Source: Artocarpus heterophyllus
Lineage: Eukaryota > Streptophyta > Magnoliopsida > Rosales > Moraceae
Length of the DNA: 64,000 nt
Assembly: GCA_025403435.1 (NCBI GenBank)
Contig: CM046330.1
Location: 28,674,860-28,738,859 of the forward strand
Direction of reading: 5' to 3'
Part shown: in pieces, positions 37,901-50,935 of the stretch
How positions within the stretch are numbered: position 1 is the stretch's first letter
Layout: each line of letters starts with the position of its first letter
Program-made: the position numbers and the translations under genes
Notes under the pieces: model-generated
Seen by the model: the letters and a program-made list of their open reading frames with translations, nothing else
Databases searched by the model: none
Told to the model about the DNA's origin: nothing

Positions 37901-40900
37901 TAATCATCCTAATATTGAGTTTTAAATATTTCTGAAAAATTTTTAGCAGCAGATGTCTAATGTATGAAGCGTATAGGAGGGCTGTCCTCTTTGTTTCTTA
38001 TTTTGTTTTTGTTTTTATTTTTATTTTGGTTTTTGTTGATTATTTTTCTTTTGCTTAACAGCAAAACTCGGGGGATACTGCCTTTGGAGCAAGATGCCAT
38101 TGGAATCACTTTATATATCGTGGGAGAATTCTCCGAACTTTAGTTTGGGACAGAGGGCTGAGATGATGTCAACTGTAGATATGCAATCTTGCTTCTTGAA
38201 GGTACGTCATTATCAGATGGCTGCTGGTTAACAGAGTGTAGAACTTATAACTGGCAGTTAATTTCTTGTTTCAGTGATATATAGTGTAAGGGAAAAAAAT
38301 TTGTGGTAAAGGTTTTACTTTTCATTTGCATGTTCTCTTCTGCATGATGGGGCCAGAATTAAGTTCATATCTTCTCTGTCTCCTGCAGTTGAGCTGTTCA
38401 AACGAGGAAAAATGCATCTCAATTAAAGTGCCATATAATCTAGAAACTGTGGTATGTTTTGCCGTCATCTTCTTTTTTAATTTGAGGAAACTAAATCTTG
38501 ATCAATTACATATACACTTTCATCAACATTGCTACTCTTGGCAACCATTATTGATGAATACCTATTACTTTTTGGTTGCTTTGTTTTGGGTTCTCAGAGT
38601 ACTTCCCAGCAAGTTCAAGTCACTGTTTCAGCAGAAGAGTTTGGTGCCAGAGAAAAATCTCCTTACAATTCATACATATGTGGTGACGTTCCTCCTTCAT
38701 CATTATCTCATATCATTCGGTAATTTTCATTCTTCTTGTTGATAAATATTTTATATGCTTGTACGTCTCTCAGGTCATTGATTTTATGAATATTATAGTG
38801 ATTTCATTGCTCTAAAACATCATTGTAGCAGGGTTGATGTATTATTGGGAATTTAAATTCTTTTTTTCTCAGGAGTTTGTTGGGTCTTCTTTTTCTTTTT
38901 AAATCACATGTAGTGCGACAAATGATTTCTTTATAAATATTGTTGATTGTTATTGTTGCTGTTTGTTGGTGATATAAAATTATTAGCTAAAGAAAGCATA
39001 TTTTTTGTAAATAACTTTAACTGGTCACAATTGAGATCAAGATTGAGGCAATAACCATATGCACGACTAAGCATAAAAGAATTTCTTTTTAAATAAGGCA
39101 TTTTATGCAATAGAAAAAAGAAAATATAACTGTTTAGATTCCAAAAAAAGTTACAACTGATTAGAGAACAAAGTATTCGCCAAAGGAAAAAATCATTAGA
39201 AGTCCAAAGGTTGGCTCTATCCTATAGAAAAACATCAACGTGATATATACCTTGAAAAGCTTTTTGGTTCCCATACAATTCCACCAGAAAATGCTTTACC
39301 ACTTCGACCAAACTCAAGAGGGTGCTCTCAACAAAATAGACTACTTAACAGAAAACCATTAAGGCAACCAAAACCATATTGTCCAATATCTATAGCTCGG
39401 ATAAATTGATGTTTTGCCGTGAAGTCTAACTCTAAAGTGCTTATTTCTATATGAAATTCAGGCTATGTGGTAGGGCATTATTATTTTTGAAGGGTTTAAT
39501 TTTTTTTTGAAACAAGAAACTTTAAATTGATATAAAAACATGTACAAAAGTAAGAGGGAGAGGTTTCCTCAGGAAAAAATTGGAAGCAGGACCATAAAAA
39601 GGGGGTCCAACTTTTTACAAGATCAGAAAAAAGAACTTTACAAAATTCACTATCTTGATGAATCCATAAAGCTACCCACTATCTAACCTTATCCCAGACT
39701 GCATCACTGTAATCCTCCACTTTATGAAATATTTTCCTATAGCTCTCTAGCCGCACTCCCCAAAAAAAACTCACAAAACTGCAGTCCTCCACAACAGTTT
39801 AGCTTTTCTATTAAAACGCGAAGACAAAGAATAATTAGTTCAAAGGCTTGAAAGGAGGACACAAAGAAGAATAAGAGGGCAATGAAAGAGGAGAGAAAGC
39901 AAAGTAGAAGCAAAGCTCGTATTTCCTGCATCTTATTTCTCCATATTTTGATTTAAGAAAATAGATGTTGGATGGCGTCATAATTGGAATAATTTTTCAT
40001 GCAAAATTTTAATTTTGTTCTGTAGTATTTATCTGCATTTGAATTTGACAGTGGTCTTTGTGTATAATACATATGAATGCCATTTAACAGTATTACTTGG
40101 CGGTTAGTATTCTTGCTGCTGTTGTTGTCACCCCATTTTGGTTTTCTTTTGATAAGTGGCACGCATGTTGTTTGCTTGATTTACAATAGAGAAATGACAT
40201 TCTTTTTTGCAGAGTTTGTTTCGATGAATTATATTTAATAAATAATAGATGAAATTTTGTGACGTATCTCATCCAGGTTGAGGGCAGGAAATGTCATTTT
40301 CAATTACAGATACTACAACAATAAGTTGCAAAGAACAGAAGGTACTAATATTTTCTTTTGCATATTTTTCTATTCCTGTTCCTCTCTTGCTCTCTCTATA
40401 GTTTTCTGTTAATCAAACCATTTCTTTTTTCCTTGTAGTTCTCAATGTTCTTGTATATCTAAATTTTTAGAGAAGTCTGTTCAATGATATACAAAGTTTA
40501 CCGGTGCGTGTTTATTTTAATGTTGCTGAATTGAGGAATGTTAAAAGATGTACATTTCAGGTTCTCTAGTTTTTTGTTTTCTTTATTTTAGTTTTGGTTA
40601 ACAAATAACAATCATCTGTTGTGTGGATTAGGATCGAGTATTGTTGAGAACACTGGGAGAAAAATTTCCCTGAATTTTGACTTATAGTCAGATCTGTAGT
40701 TGTTAGAAGCAGTGGAAAATTATTTTGGGATTACTATGTCCGGATGAAATGTTTCAATTTTCAAAGATGAAATACAGATGAATGAGGAATGTGTGGATTA
40801 AAGCCACTTGATGTACTTCCTGCAAGTCCAAATTGTATTGTCGACAGGAGGACTGATGGGGATCAAAGTTACTTTCATGTCACACAAAAGCATTATGTAA

Positions 40901-43900
40901 CATTCGGTGCTTTTCACTAAACATAGTCACATGAATGTGAGTATTAGACATTATGTCAACAAAAGAAACCGTAGAAGGGGGTTTTTTCTTCTATTTAATT
41001 TGCTGAATCTCTCTTAGGCTTCTAGTATCTTCTGCTTGGCTGGTTTTTAAACCTGAATATATAGCATAGATCGTTGGGAAGGTTGGAGAAATAGCCTATT
41101 TATCGCATAAATAAAAATTATGGGAGTTATACATTGTGGGGAAGATTTTCATTTTTTAGGGTGGGAGGTAGAGGGTGTAGTCGCTGTGTGTTGAGAAGAA
41201 GAATTAACTTTTTATACTTTTTTTTTCTTTTTTGGAAAGAAATAGTGAGGAGGGAAAGAGGATGAAGATGTTAAGAAGATTTTCCTATTTTTTATTTGCA
41301 TATGTTAAGAATTTCCAATTTTCCCCGATAAGTTTGTATTATGTCTTTGAAGGAGCTGTGTTCCGGATTTGTAGTGGGACAAAAAAAGCAACGTAAACTT
41401 TGTGCTTCAGGGACTGGAGTTAAGTGCTCTGTTCTACAGGCAGGCGTTGACAATATGACCTACATATGTGCTCCTTTAGGTTTTTCTCAAATAAGTGAAC
41501 CAATATATAGGAACTCTGTGAGTCTAGAAAAGGAAAATATACCTGGAAATGGTAAGTATGACCTGTCCTCTGGTCAATTTTTTGACTTCCATTCATTAGT
41601 TATTTATATTTTCATATTTTTTGGTGCTTGTCAAATGTTACCATAAAGCTGGGCGTATTTGCAGCTCAAAAAGAAAAGTAGTACTTTATTTTCGACTTAA
41701 AAATTCTTTGCTTTATGTTGAGAAGTAGTAACGCTTATTTATTTATTTATTTTCCCACAGAGATGTATGTGCTGATAATTAGTGGTGTTTTTTTTTGCCC
41801 TCAGAGATAATACACTAGGAATTTCCCATTTTTCCCGATCATTAGCTTATGTGTGTGTGTGTGTGTGTGTGTGTAAAGTTATTGTATCTTCTCTAATCAA
41901 TTCTTAGTCTGTGGGGTAATTGTGGTAAATCTTCATCTTGCAGTAACTGAAGATTTCTCCTGTCCATTCTGCCTGGTTAAATGTGCAAGCTTTAAGGTTG
42001 AACTTTTCGTTTATCCATCTTTTTGGTTTTTTTTCTTTTTTAAATTAATCATTAACTGGTATTTTGATAATTTGTAGATTGATGGTTCCCAATTTGTATC
42101 TTTGTTTATAGGGCCTGAGATATCACTTGACCTCATCACACGATCTCTTCAACTTTGAGTTTTGGGTTGGTAATCTTCGAGAATCTTGGTGGCAATCCCA
42201 TAGTCAGATATCGTGAATTGTGACTGTCTTGGTGACCACTGACTATTTTGTAGGTCACTGAGGAGTATCAGGCTGTGAATGTGTCGGTGAAAATTGACAA
42301 TGGGAGATCAGAGGTCTGGTACATTGAGAATACTTCCGCTTGTTGTTCATGTTACTCCCTTTTTTTTTTTTTTTTTTGCATAAGAAAGAAAGGAAACTTC
42401 ATTGAATATCAATGTAGTACATCTGAAGTTTCAGGATGGATTAGAAATCGGTCAAAGGCAACGAGAAAACAAAGAAAAATAAAAACCAACTTAGTGCTAA
42501 AAACAAGGTACAACACGTAATCCTCAAACCAAAAAATTAGAGAAACTATTCCACTACACATTTCTTAAACAAGAATGTCTTCCCAACTTAGTATTACCAA
42601 AGATAAAGGTAAATGCTTGAAGAGGAATCTGTTGATGCCTACAGGGAAGCTAAAAAGTTTTCCTTTTCAAATAGTTCTTTGACAGGCAACTCTTTGTCCT
42701 AAAAAATCCTTTGGTTTCTTTCCAACCAAATAATCCAGAATTGGCTAGAACCATTGCTTTCCAAATTGTTTCGGCCTTCTTCCCCCTTCCAAAACCGAAT
42801 AAATCCTTGACCAGTGGTGAATTACTTTTAGCTGGAAAGGACCTATTAAGATTAGCAACCTTCAACACTTTGCGCCATAGCCTCCGAGCTACCTCACAGT
42901 GGAGAAGTAAATAATCCACGGTTTCTGCGCTATCCCGCACATGTCACACCAACTTGGAGATGAGACATTGGGAGTGTTTTCTCTGCACTAAAGTCACAGG
43001 TGTTCATTTTTCATGGTAAAATAACCAGGCAAATACCTCAACTTTAATAGGAGCACAACATTTCCATATGAATGTAAAAGGTTCGAAGGAAGAAATATTC
43101 TGATTTTTGATCGAAGATCACGTCCCCAACCCAAACCTGATCGTCATCCTGAAGAGGTCTTGATGAGAAAGTTGGATAATTGTTCAAAATTTATTATCTT
43201 CTTTGAAAACCAATGTTCCACTGACCACAACTTCTATTATCTTTATCTCCCTCACACTTATAAGACTATGAAGTCTTGGAAAGGTATTGCAAAAGGTTGA
43301 TCATCACACCATGAGTCTTCCGAAAATCTCACACGCCAAAGCCATCCCCCACCTTCCATTTAACTCTCACAATAAAAGGATTCAAGCCCTGTGAAATTTG
43401 TTTCCATGGATTCCTAGGAGTGCCTCTGCTGGATTGTTTTGCTTTTTCTTGCGTGATCACCGATAAACCCATATTTGCAGTCAAAATGTCCAGGCATCAG
43501 TTAGCTGAAGGCCTCTGTTCAATGCAATGTTGAACTATGGTCTTTAATAATCTGTCAGTTTTCTTCAACCATGAAATTAGTTGTTAACTAGTCTTTTACT
43601 TCCTCTTTTATTTACTGGAATAAGTCTGATAAAAGCGACTCAGATATAGATAGGAATGGTGATACTAACCTCTTTTGTTTTTTTTTTTTGGGTTAAAAAA
43701 GAAACTAAACTTGAATAAAAAAAATCATGAAGTTGGTCAGATAATGGGATTGTGATACAATACTTCTATAAAAATAAATACTTCTAATTCTATTGTTTGT
43801 GATGTAATCCTTCTACGGTTAGAGATGAATCAACCAAGTAAAATTGTAAGGTAATTAAGTCTTAGAAAGAGTGGAGATTTCTAACATGATAAATGATAAC

Positions 43901-45429
43901 TTTTGAAGCCTATTTAGGTGAGTTTAAGTATTATGCTTACCTTTAATTAGTATCATTAGGTGAGCTTGAATTTTCCGAGATTAAACCAACATTTCTTCTA
44001 TCATCTCTGATTGCACGACTTCATTTTTGCCTGATTTTAAGAATAAACACTTATCAATTATTTCTTGTATCAATTAGTTCATCCTCTTTATGAAATGAGG
44101 AGAAGCTTCCTTAACATGTAGAAAAGCCACACTATCACTTGAGGATTGACTTTTGTCATTTTCTCGTCCTTGCTGGAATCCACACCTCCTTGTGGAGTGA
44201 CCTGCAAATTTTTCTGTTATTGTTTTTGTTACCGAAGGATGATTAATTAAGGGAAACCCAGTGGCTATGACACATGCAAGTAATCTGCATTTTTCCTTTT
44301 TGTAAGGATTGATCTTTAATGAATTGGGATTTTTAGGAATATAACATGTCAATGAAACAAGATGCTTGTACATCTTCAAAATTAAGCCTTTTTCTTTTTG
44401 TTTTTCATCTTTAGATTGCTGTGGATGGTGTTGATCCCAAGTTACAAGTATTCTTCTTTTAGTAAGTCATCTTGTTGTTGCTGTTTTTGTGAAAGTTTGT
44501 ATGCCATATTCAACACCCCCCACCCCACCACCACACACCCCCCCACCCCCCCCCCCCCCCCCCCCCCCCCCGGGGGAACATTTTGAATGAATTTCTTTTG
44601 ACTAAAATGTAAGCTCATGTTTATTTGAAGCTCAAAGCCACTTAAACGTAAGAGACCAAAGAGCCTACTTCATAGTGCAAAGCATGTGCATCCATACGTC
44701 GTCTTAGAGTCGGATTTGCGTGCGGGAGTCTATGAGCTATTGGACAAGGCAGATGGTAAAATTTTCTTCTTTTGTTACCTCTGTAAAAACGTTCTTTTGT
44801 TTTCTTTTCGGAGCATATGATAAGTTTTTGAGCATGTAGTTTGTGCGTTCCCCTGTGGATGACTCAACGTTCCTTGGTGTATATATTTCTTTCAATTGTT
44901 AATAAGAGTCCCTAGTTTCCCTTTAAAAAAAAAAAAAAAAAGAAGGTTATTTGTAGTTTGTAGTATTGAACTTCCAAAAGGAGGTCAACATAGCACCCGA
45001 ATTATATAATCATATTTCCCTAGGTTTTCCTTACAAGCATTAAAAATCTAGATGCCTGAATCATGGATGATTAATAGGGCAATTTGTAAAATCTTCTTCT
45101 CTCAGTGAAAGGAAAGGGAGACTTGACACCCTAAACAGTGAAAAGAGAATTGTTGAAGCAACTTGCGGTTAATACCTCAGTTGTTTTCAGATCTGCTTAA
45201 AGTTGGCATGAGTTGATAGCCTGCCAGTCCGATCATAACTAGTTTAATGAATTTCAGTCTACTTCTACTTGTGCTGATCCCATTCAGAACGTTTTGTTCT
45301 TTTCTTCCCCCTCCTTGTCGCTGGTTTCCATGATATGTATATTGTGGTATATATATAGGCACACTCGCATGCACCTATATATGCATATTTATGCACACAC
45401 ATGTATCCATAGGTGCATGCAAGCGTGCC

Positions 45430-45460
<31 letters not shown>

Positions 45461-48400
45461 GCATATATACATATGCAGATATGTTGTACAAACGAGCTAT
45501 TAATAGGGGAGGTTGTTTCATATGTTCTTATTATAAAATTGTTAAAAAAAAATAGAATTCTTGTCTCAGATGCTCATTCCAGTAAAGGTGAAAAGGCTGA
45601 TATCTCAGGTGGGAATTATTTTCATATTGTTGGTGGTGCTCGAGAGTGTGCAAAGTGTTACACCCTGCCATTATGATGCAGGAGTTTCAAGTTCCTTACC
45701 ATTTTCAAATGCAGATCCTGGTTGTGTTCAATCAGCCTCTGGAAATAATCTTGCACCTCCTGCGATGTTGCAATTCGCAAAAACAAGAAAGCTATCTGGG
45801 GAACGTTACGACCCAAGGAAGTGTGTATTTCTCTCTCTTCCTATGTTGTTTGCCTCGACTTAATTTTTGGTTCCATTTGGAAATTGTACTAACTGTTTCC
45901 CATAGAGATAGTTCATTAATGTAAAGGTAGTGCCCACTCACAACTCTCCAGACCCTAGGCTGTGCCTTAGTCAGAGCCGATCTCAAGGCTATAACATTGT
46001 TATGATCTAACATGTGGTAGTTCCCACACAGAACTCTCTTGGAGATTAGGCTCTGCCTAATTAGTCAATGCCAGTCGAGTTAATAACATTGGTATAAGCT
46101 GAAATGTCTTGCTTGTGCATGTTGCTTTTCTCCATAGATTTTCTTCTCTCTCTTTCTCTCTCTTAACTATCATATATTTTGTTTGACATTCTTGCTTGTA
46201 ATTCAGGGTTTCTATATTGCTAAAAATTTTTGCATGTAAGCATAGTAGTTCTGATGGTGGAAGCTGGAGAAATTTATTCTAGAAAAGTGAGATAGAGCTT
46301 GCAAGTTCTTGGTTGAATTTTGAAGTTCACTATTTTATAAAGGCGTCTAAAATTAAGAAACACTTTTACAAATTGTTGAGGTATTTGAGGAGTTAACAAC
46401 AAAGAGGGGCTTTAACTTTGTTAATAAAACATAAGGCCTATTCTATCACTATCAAATTTGCAACCTTACCAAGATTAAATGGAATTTGACAGTTAGGTTG
46501 TCTCTAATTTTATTGATTATCAACATTCTGACCTTCGGTGGAAATACATTTTTTTCTTGCTACATTTTTAAAGAGGTTTCTTTTATTTATTTATTTATTT
46601 TCTTTATGAATGTCTTATTGGTTGTTCTTAAAATTTCTTTATTTTCTATGATAAAAATATTCCAGTTCATTCTCCAAAATCCTAGCTTTTCTCCGACCAA
46701 CATAATAACAGTCTCACTAATCTGTTTTTCACTAATAAGGTTCCTGTATAAGGGCGGCACTGACCTAATTATGTTGATCATTAAAAATTTGACACGTTAT
46801 GGAAACTTATGAAGTCGCTCAGCTTTGGTCATGTTTATCGTTGGGTACCAATATTGATGGGTCTTTGAAAAAATTCTGTTAGCTACATAACTACTTGTAT
46901 ATGTTAGCTGTTTGCAACAGGTTTTGTTTGTTTTTATTGGGGCACATCTTGTTTGTTTTATTATGCAATAGACACATGATTATCTGTGTTTTTTATTTTT
47001 ATTTTTATTTTATTTTTTTAAATGACACATGTTGATCATCAAAATTTTCATATCTCCATTTTTCTTTGCTCAATTTTTAATTTATTTATTTTTATTGTAT
47101 TAGTTGCCGAGTGTGAAAATTTTGGATTTGCATTTGATCTACTATACTAATTATTTTTTCAGTTGTACTTTGTTGCGGAAGCGGCAGTTCTTACATTCTC
47201 ACAGAGCCCAGGTGACAACTGATCCATATTGTAATGCTTAATTGTGTAGAATTTTCTCCCCTTTTTTGGGTCTTAAATTCTTTGTACGAACTGTTAAACT
47301 ACACATTGTTGTATGCAATTTTGGATGGCCTACTCAAATTGTAGTGGAAAAACATTGAGGAGAACAAGTAAAAGATAAAGCACTCGGGGCAGAAGATGAT
47401 TACTCTCTTTAGCAAAGAGAGGGAAGGAATAAGCTTGTTTGATCTTTGGGATGATAATTTCGAACTTTGAACTTAACATGTCTAACTTTAAAGTATGGTT
47501 CTGTTTTACCCACTCTGTGCTTGGTTGGTTTCTTCACTGGCATAATATTCTTCAGCCATTTCTTATTGATTGTTACATTTCATGCACACATGAAGGACAA
47601 TTCTACCTGATGCTACTTTTCATCCCAATAGAAATGAGAAACCATATTGTCAACATGTTAGAAACCTCCATGTAGTAAAATACGCTATTGACTGAGTTAA
47701 TAAGATAGAGTAGGGACAACTTTGCAGTTGTAAGGGGCCACTAGTGAAGCGGATTAATGTATTCTTGGTATCTCTATTCCATATTGCTTAAAAATTGATT
47801 ACCAAGACGTTTCTGAGTGTTGTGTTCTTGAACACTGTTTATGAACATTAGGAATGCTGACTAATTATACTGACCACTAATACAATTTTATGGAAATCGT
47901 AAAAAATGTCACTTTTTTGAAACTAATTGTAGTAAATGTCAAGTTTAAAAATATTTGTAGTAAATGTCCAATTTATGATACTAATAATTTATCTACCCTT
48001 TTGTTTATAGTGTAAATAATTCTTATTTATACAATAAATGAATTTATGGTGCAAATAATGTATTCACCTCCTTGTTTACAATGTAAATTTTTCTTATCTA
48101 CATGGTAAATGAGTTTTTTACATTATAAATTTGACATTTACTACAAATATTTTCAAAGCTTGATACTTACTTTAAAAAGTTTCAAAAATATGATTTCCCT
48201 TATCCCCCCAAATTTTATGCCGTTTTCACATGAACTTCATTAGAACAGTATTTATATTCTAATTCTTGCTTGTATAATTTTGAAATCATCTTCCCATGCT
48301 CTCTGCTATAATAAATGTGAGGAATAGTAATTGGTTACTAAAGATCCTTTCTGCAGCTCAGGGACATATTATTATTTTCTACGATTTGTCTTCCATCTTT

Positions 48401-50935
48401 AATAAAAGATTTTAACCCGTCTATTTTTTTTCCCCTCTTTTTACTCTTACTTGAAGCCAATGGCAATAGAACAAGTGTTGTCAGATAGGGATAGTGAGGA
48501 TGAAGTGGATGATGATGTTGCAGATTTTGAAGATCGAAGGGTACGTCATCCCTTGCTCTCTCCCTCCTTCTCTTCCTCCCTCCTGCCCTCCCCATTGGGG
48601 CAATCATCAAGTTATTTTGCATGACAAAGCCTCGACAGATTTATCATTTCCATCACCAGTTACATCCACAGGTCCAAATCACCACTGTGGCACCAGTATC
48701 ATCACTTCAGCCCCCGGCCTATGAATATATATACGTACAAACATAAATGTCTGCGCCTGTGTGTGTGTGTTTATATTAATGTGCTTGCATGCGTGTATGT
48801 ATGTTTATGTGTGCGTGTATTTGTACTGATGCATGCATGTATTGGGATAAGAAGCCACTGTGCAGTTTTAGCTACATTTGTAAGTTCTATTGGATTGCTG
48901 CAAATATAATCACCAAGGGCTAACTTACACCAATGCTACTGATGTCATCACTGCACCAGTGCGGCACCTCGCACCTCGCACCTCAACCTCCATTATCACA
49001 GAAAAAAGCTCCAGCACCACTTTATCATTTTAACAGGCTCAATAGTTACCATTTTGTTGCACGCCATTTGAAGCTAGGAGTAGTCTAGTTGATATTTGTA
49101 GATGCTTCCATGGTATTGGTATCTTCTCTCTTCATAGTGGTTTGGCCCGTTTGGTTATAGGTTTGAACAAAAATTCAAATTTTCGTCAAGGAAAAAACTA
49201 TGGCAAAAAGGTTTGAATTGTGGTTGAACCTATGAAACAAAGAGGGCCTTAGATTGTCCCGTTAATATAGTCACAATTTAATAATTTGCTCTATTTTATC
49301 TTTGCTTCTTGTCTGATGGTTGATTGTATTAGAGCGACGTGAGCTTATGAAAACGAATTGGCAAAGTTTACTAACTTGGCCCTATAGAGTTTTTCCGTTG
49401 GCAATGGTTATCTTTTGAAATGTGTGAAAAAAAAGAAGAAGAAATAATGTAGTCTAAGCGGCATTTATTCATTGCGATGTTGTAGATGCTTGATGATTTT
49501 GTCGATGTGACTAAAGATGAGAAACAAATGATGCATATGTGGAATTCCTTTGTGCGGAAGCAACGGTAATATTCTCTCCCAAGTCCCAACTTTGCTTTGC
49601 TCTTTTCTTTTGTCACTCTATGGAAGTCATTTTGTTCGTTTGTATGTTTCTTCAATTTATTTATTATTTATTTTTTTTTTCTTTTGTCTTGGTTAATTTT
49701 GTTTCTTGTTATTCATTAATTACCATCAGATCTTACAAAACTTGAACGTGCTTTTACATGCAAACAAAACCTGTAAATTATGCTTTGGGATGTTTCATGC
49801 AAGCAAAAAAAATGTCACATCTTCTGCCTATTAAAGGAGTGTCTAAGAAACGAGTCATTTTGGGGAATAGATTCAGTGTTGTTTCCCTGGAGGGAAATAA
49901 TAATAATAATAGTAATAGTAGTAACAGTAATAATAATAATAATATAATAATAATGAATGCCTGATTTCTGGAAATGAAAGCCATGCTATCCTTAGAATTT
50001 GCAAATAATATGGATTATGACTCTTAAAGATGTAACAATGCAGCGGAGATTAAAAAAAACCCCGAAGAAGTTCTAAATGCTGATCCCGTCAACTTATATA
50101 TGGACCGTATTGTTTATTATTCTCAATCATAATTCTATATGCTTTGCTTATGAAAAGAAAGTTACTTGAATCCTTTTCTTTGACGACTTGAGCAGACTAA
50201 TGTTAGGTTTTGGTGACATTTTGCAGTTCTTTTTCTTGCATTTGCTGTTATTAATCTTCAACTATGGCATGCATTTGTTTATATCTGTGCGACAAAATGG
50301 TCTCAAATTCATTCTGAAAATGTCAGGGTACTCGCTGATGGTCATATTCCTTGGGCATGTGAAGCATTTTCAAAATTGCATGGTCCTGACATGGTCAAAA
50401 ACCCATCTCTGATATGGTAATTTTCTTCACTTGTTACTTTTCAACTGTACCATTCGTATCTAAGATTCCTTTGCATATATTTTTTGCCAAGTAGTGACTC
50501 CACGTTCTTTTGCATTTTCTTAATTCCTTCTGTTGATGAAATGGCTCGTACAAATGTTTCTGTTTCTGTTATCAAGTTTTATGGGCAATATATCTTCTTG
50601 ATATGCGTATGCCTTCTTACTGCACTAGTCAAAACTTCTTTTTGGCTGCTTGGAATATTACGAAATGCATATGCCTTCTTACTACACTAGTGTAAGTTTC
50701 TTTTTGGCTGCTTGGAATAATACGATATATACTATTTTCCTCTTTGGGAATAATATCATTTTAGTTGCCTTTCTTTCTGTCATCTTTTTTATGTGAGACA
50801 ACATGATTTTGAGTTGGCAGGTGTTGGAAATTATTCATGATCAAACTTTGGAATCACGGTCTCCTTGATGCACGTATGATGAACTATTGCAACATTATTC
50901 TTGAAAGATGCCAAAATCAGGTTTCGGATCCCTAA
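31998..50935 (+). CDS. EMF2: EMBRYONIC FLOWER 2-like Polycomb (PRC2) subunit
   Basis: Plant homologue of Su(z)12, a core PRC2 subunit needed for H3K27 methylation and repression of floral and homeotic genes in the nucleus. I read 21 coding exons, all GT-AG and in phase: 31998-32123, 32294-32349, 36485-36599, 36755-36914, 37003-37071, 38062-38201, 38389-38451, 38598-38719, 40277-40341, 41944-41996, 42112-42165, 42254-42313, 44415-44461, 44631-44755, 45570-45608, 45682-45820, 47163-47211, 48457-48540, 49486-49565, 50327-50416, 50821-50935. The product is about 616 aa, close to the Arabidopsis EMF2 length. Marks are EEEIAAEESL and KPVEFYNILQRRAIRN at the N-terminus, a C2H2 finger (C312, C315, H328, H333), the acidic DSEDEVDDDVADFEDRR and the VEFS box (about 480-600, with RKRQFLHSHRAQPMA and HIPWACEAF). 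Exon 15 could instead end at 45632 or 45635. The usual N-terminal MPGIPL stretch was not found, so I chose the first AUG. It appears intact. Confidence 0.96.
32700..33205 (+). mobile_element. LINE 3' fragment (zinc-finger end of a retrotransposon ORF2) in EMF2 intron 2
   Basis: The plus strand reads SPSWCVMCKNYGETIDHLLFHF across a frameshift, the zf-RVT motif at the end of plant L1-type ORF2 proteins. It then reads WKSMVIYLLWMIWMERN and the usual hydrophobic tail (to about 33120). It is a 5'-truncated LINE remnant lying directly upstream of a second LINE in the same orientation. Confidence 0.8.
33216..36190 (+). mobile_element. 5'-truncated L1-type LINE in EMF2 intron 2
   Basis: It begins in the linker between endonuclease and RT (LKNLKAKVRSW), continues through the AKDGDANTKLFH motif and the RT fingers (IPKKNNSVRIKDFRPISL, QGAFVPGRHILD, VDFGKAYDCVEW) to KVNSEKNLIFGI and a zf-RVT end (IWKTCIPSKVQIFCWLLV). 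It finishes in a T-rich stretch, TTAATAAAG and a short A-run near 36190. The endonuclease is missing, several frameshifts are present, and at about 34482 the catalytic FADD block after HLHF is deleted. It is inactive. It explains most of the unusually long intron 2. Confidence 0.88.
37722..37871. mobile_element. Small MITE in EMF2 intron 5
   Basis: Inverted ends CCCGTTTGGTA (37722) and TACCAAACAGG (ending 37871) enclose about 150 bp with long self-complementary A/T-rich arms. This is typical of small non-autonomous DNA transposons. The target duplication is not clear. Confidence 0.5.
39495..39960 (-). mobile_element. LINE 3' tail in EMF2 intron 8
   Basis: On the plus strand a T-run near 39500 (poly-A of a minus-strand insertion) is followed by GAAACAAGAAACTT, a common plant LINE 3' end style. 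A minus-strand hydrophobic reading frame (39737-39931) resembles the LINE C-terminal tail. It is strongly 5'-truncated. Confidence 0.5.
41333..41551 (+). other. Candidate cassette exon in EMF2 intron 9
   Basis: The 219-bp open segment is bounded by a pyrimidine tract plus CCGATAAG (41325-41332) and by a strong donor GTAAGT (41552). Both borders are phase 1, matching exon 9 (ends phase 1) and exon 10, so inclusion would add 73 codons without a frameshift, including ELCSGFVVGQKKQRKLCASG and MTYICAPLGFSQ. The acceptor is weak. The known EMF2 proteins I recall join exon 9 directly to exon 10, so this would be an insertion just before the zinc finger. It could also be a left-over exon or chance. 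Confidence 0.35.
41850..41874. repeat. (GT)n microsatellite
   Basis: An uninterrupted GT run in EMF2 intron 9. Confidence 0.9.
42356..43540 (-). mobile_element. 5'-truncated LINE on the minus strand in EMF2 intron 12
   Basis: The poly-T at 42360-42377 followed by GCATAAGAAAGAAAGG marks the poly-A end of a minus-strand LINE. The minus strand reads PSWCDMCGIAQ and ETVDYLLLHCEVARRLW, the zf-RVT motif of L1-type ORF2, with frameshifts. The left part of the element was never copied. The right border is uncertain. Confidence 0.75.
44508..44576. repeat. C-rich low-complexity tract
   Basis: CACC repeats run into a C homopolymer of more than 25 bases followed by GGGGG, in EMF2 intron 13. The exact length in the sequence may be unreliable. 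Confidence 0.85.
45430..45456. repeat. (AT)n microsatellite
   Basis: About 13 AT units in EMF2 intron 14, within a wider CATAT/TGCAT-rich region. Confidence 0.9.
47892..48199. mobile_element. MITE with long inverted ends in EMF2 intron 17
   Basis: The left arm GGAAATCGTAAAAAATGTCAC and the right arm ending AATATGATTTCCC are inverted. Further in, TGTAGTAAATGTCAA faces TTGACATTTACTACA, giving imperfect arms of 60-70 bp in a 308-bp unit. There is no coding capacity. Confidence 0.65.
49144..49248. mobile_element. 105-bp MITE in EMF2 intron 18
   Basis: GGCCCGTTTGGTTATAGG at the left faces CCTATGAAACAAAGAGGGCC at the right, and TTTGAAC and GTTGAAC sit inside. It is a compact fold-back element. 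No target duplication could be defined. Confidence 0.6.
49897..49956. repeat. (AAT)n-rich microsatellite
   Basis: An imperfect AAT/AGT trinucleotide tract in EMF2 intron 19. Confidence 0.9.

Noticed and set aside
42275..42520. 81-aa ORF continuing from EMF2 exon 12
   Set aside because: It is exon 12 running through its donor into a LINE insertion; splicing at 42314 to 44415 restores the EMF2 protein.
44508..44576. Poly-C tract as a biological signal (i-motif or telomere-like)
   Set aside because: It is a simple low-complexity run in an intron, probably variable or a sequencing artefact.
45561..45863. 100-aa ORF as a separate gene
   Set aside because: It reads through EMF2 exons 15-16 and the intron between them in the frame of exon 16; only the part from 45682 to 45820 is coding.
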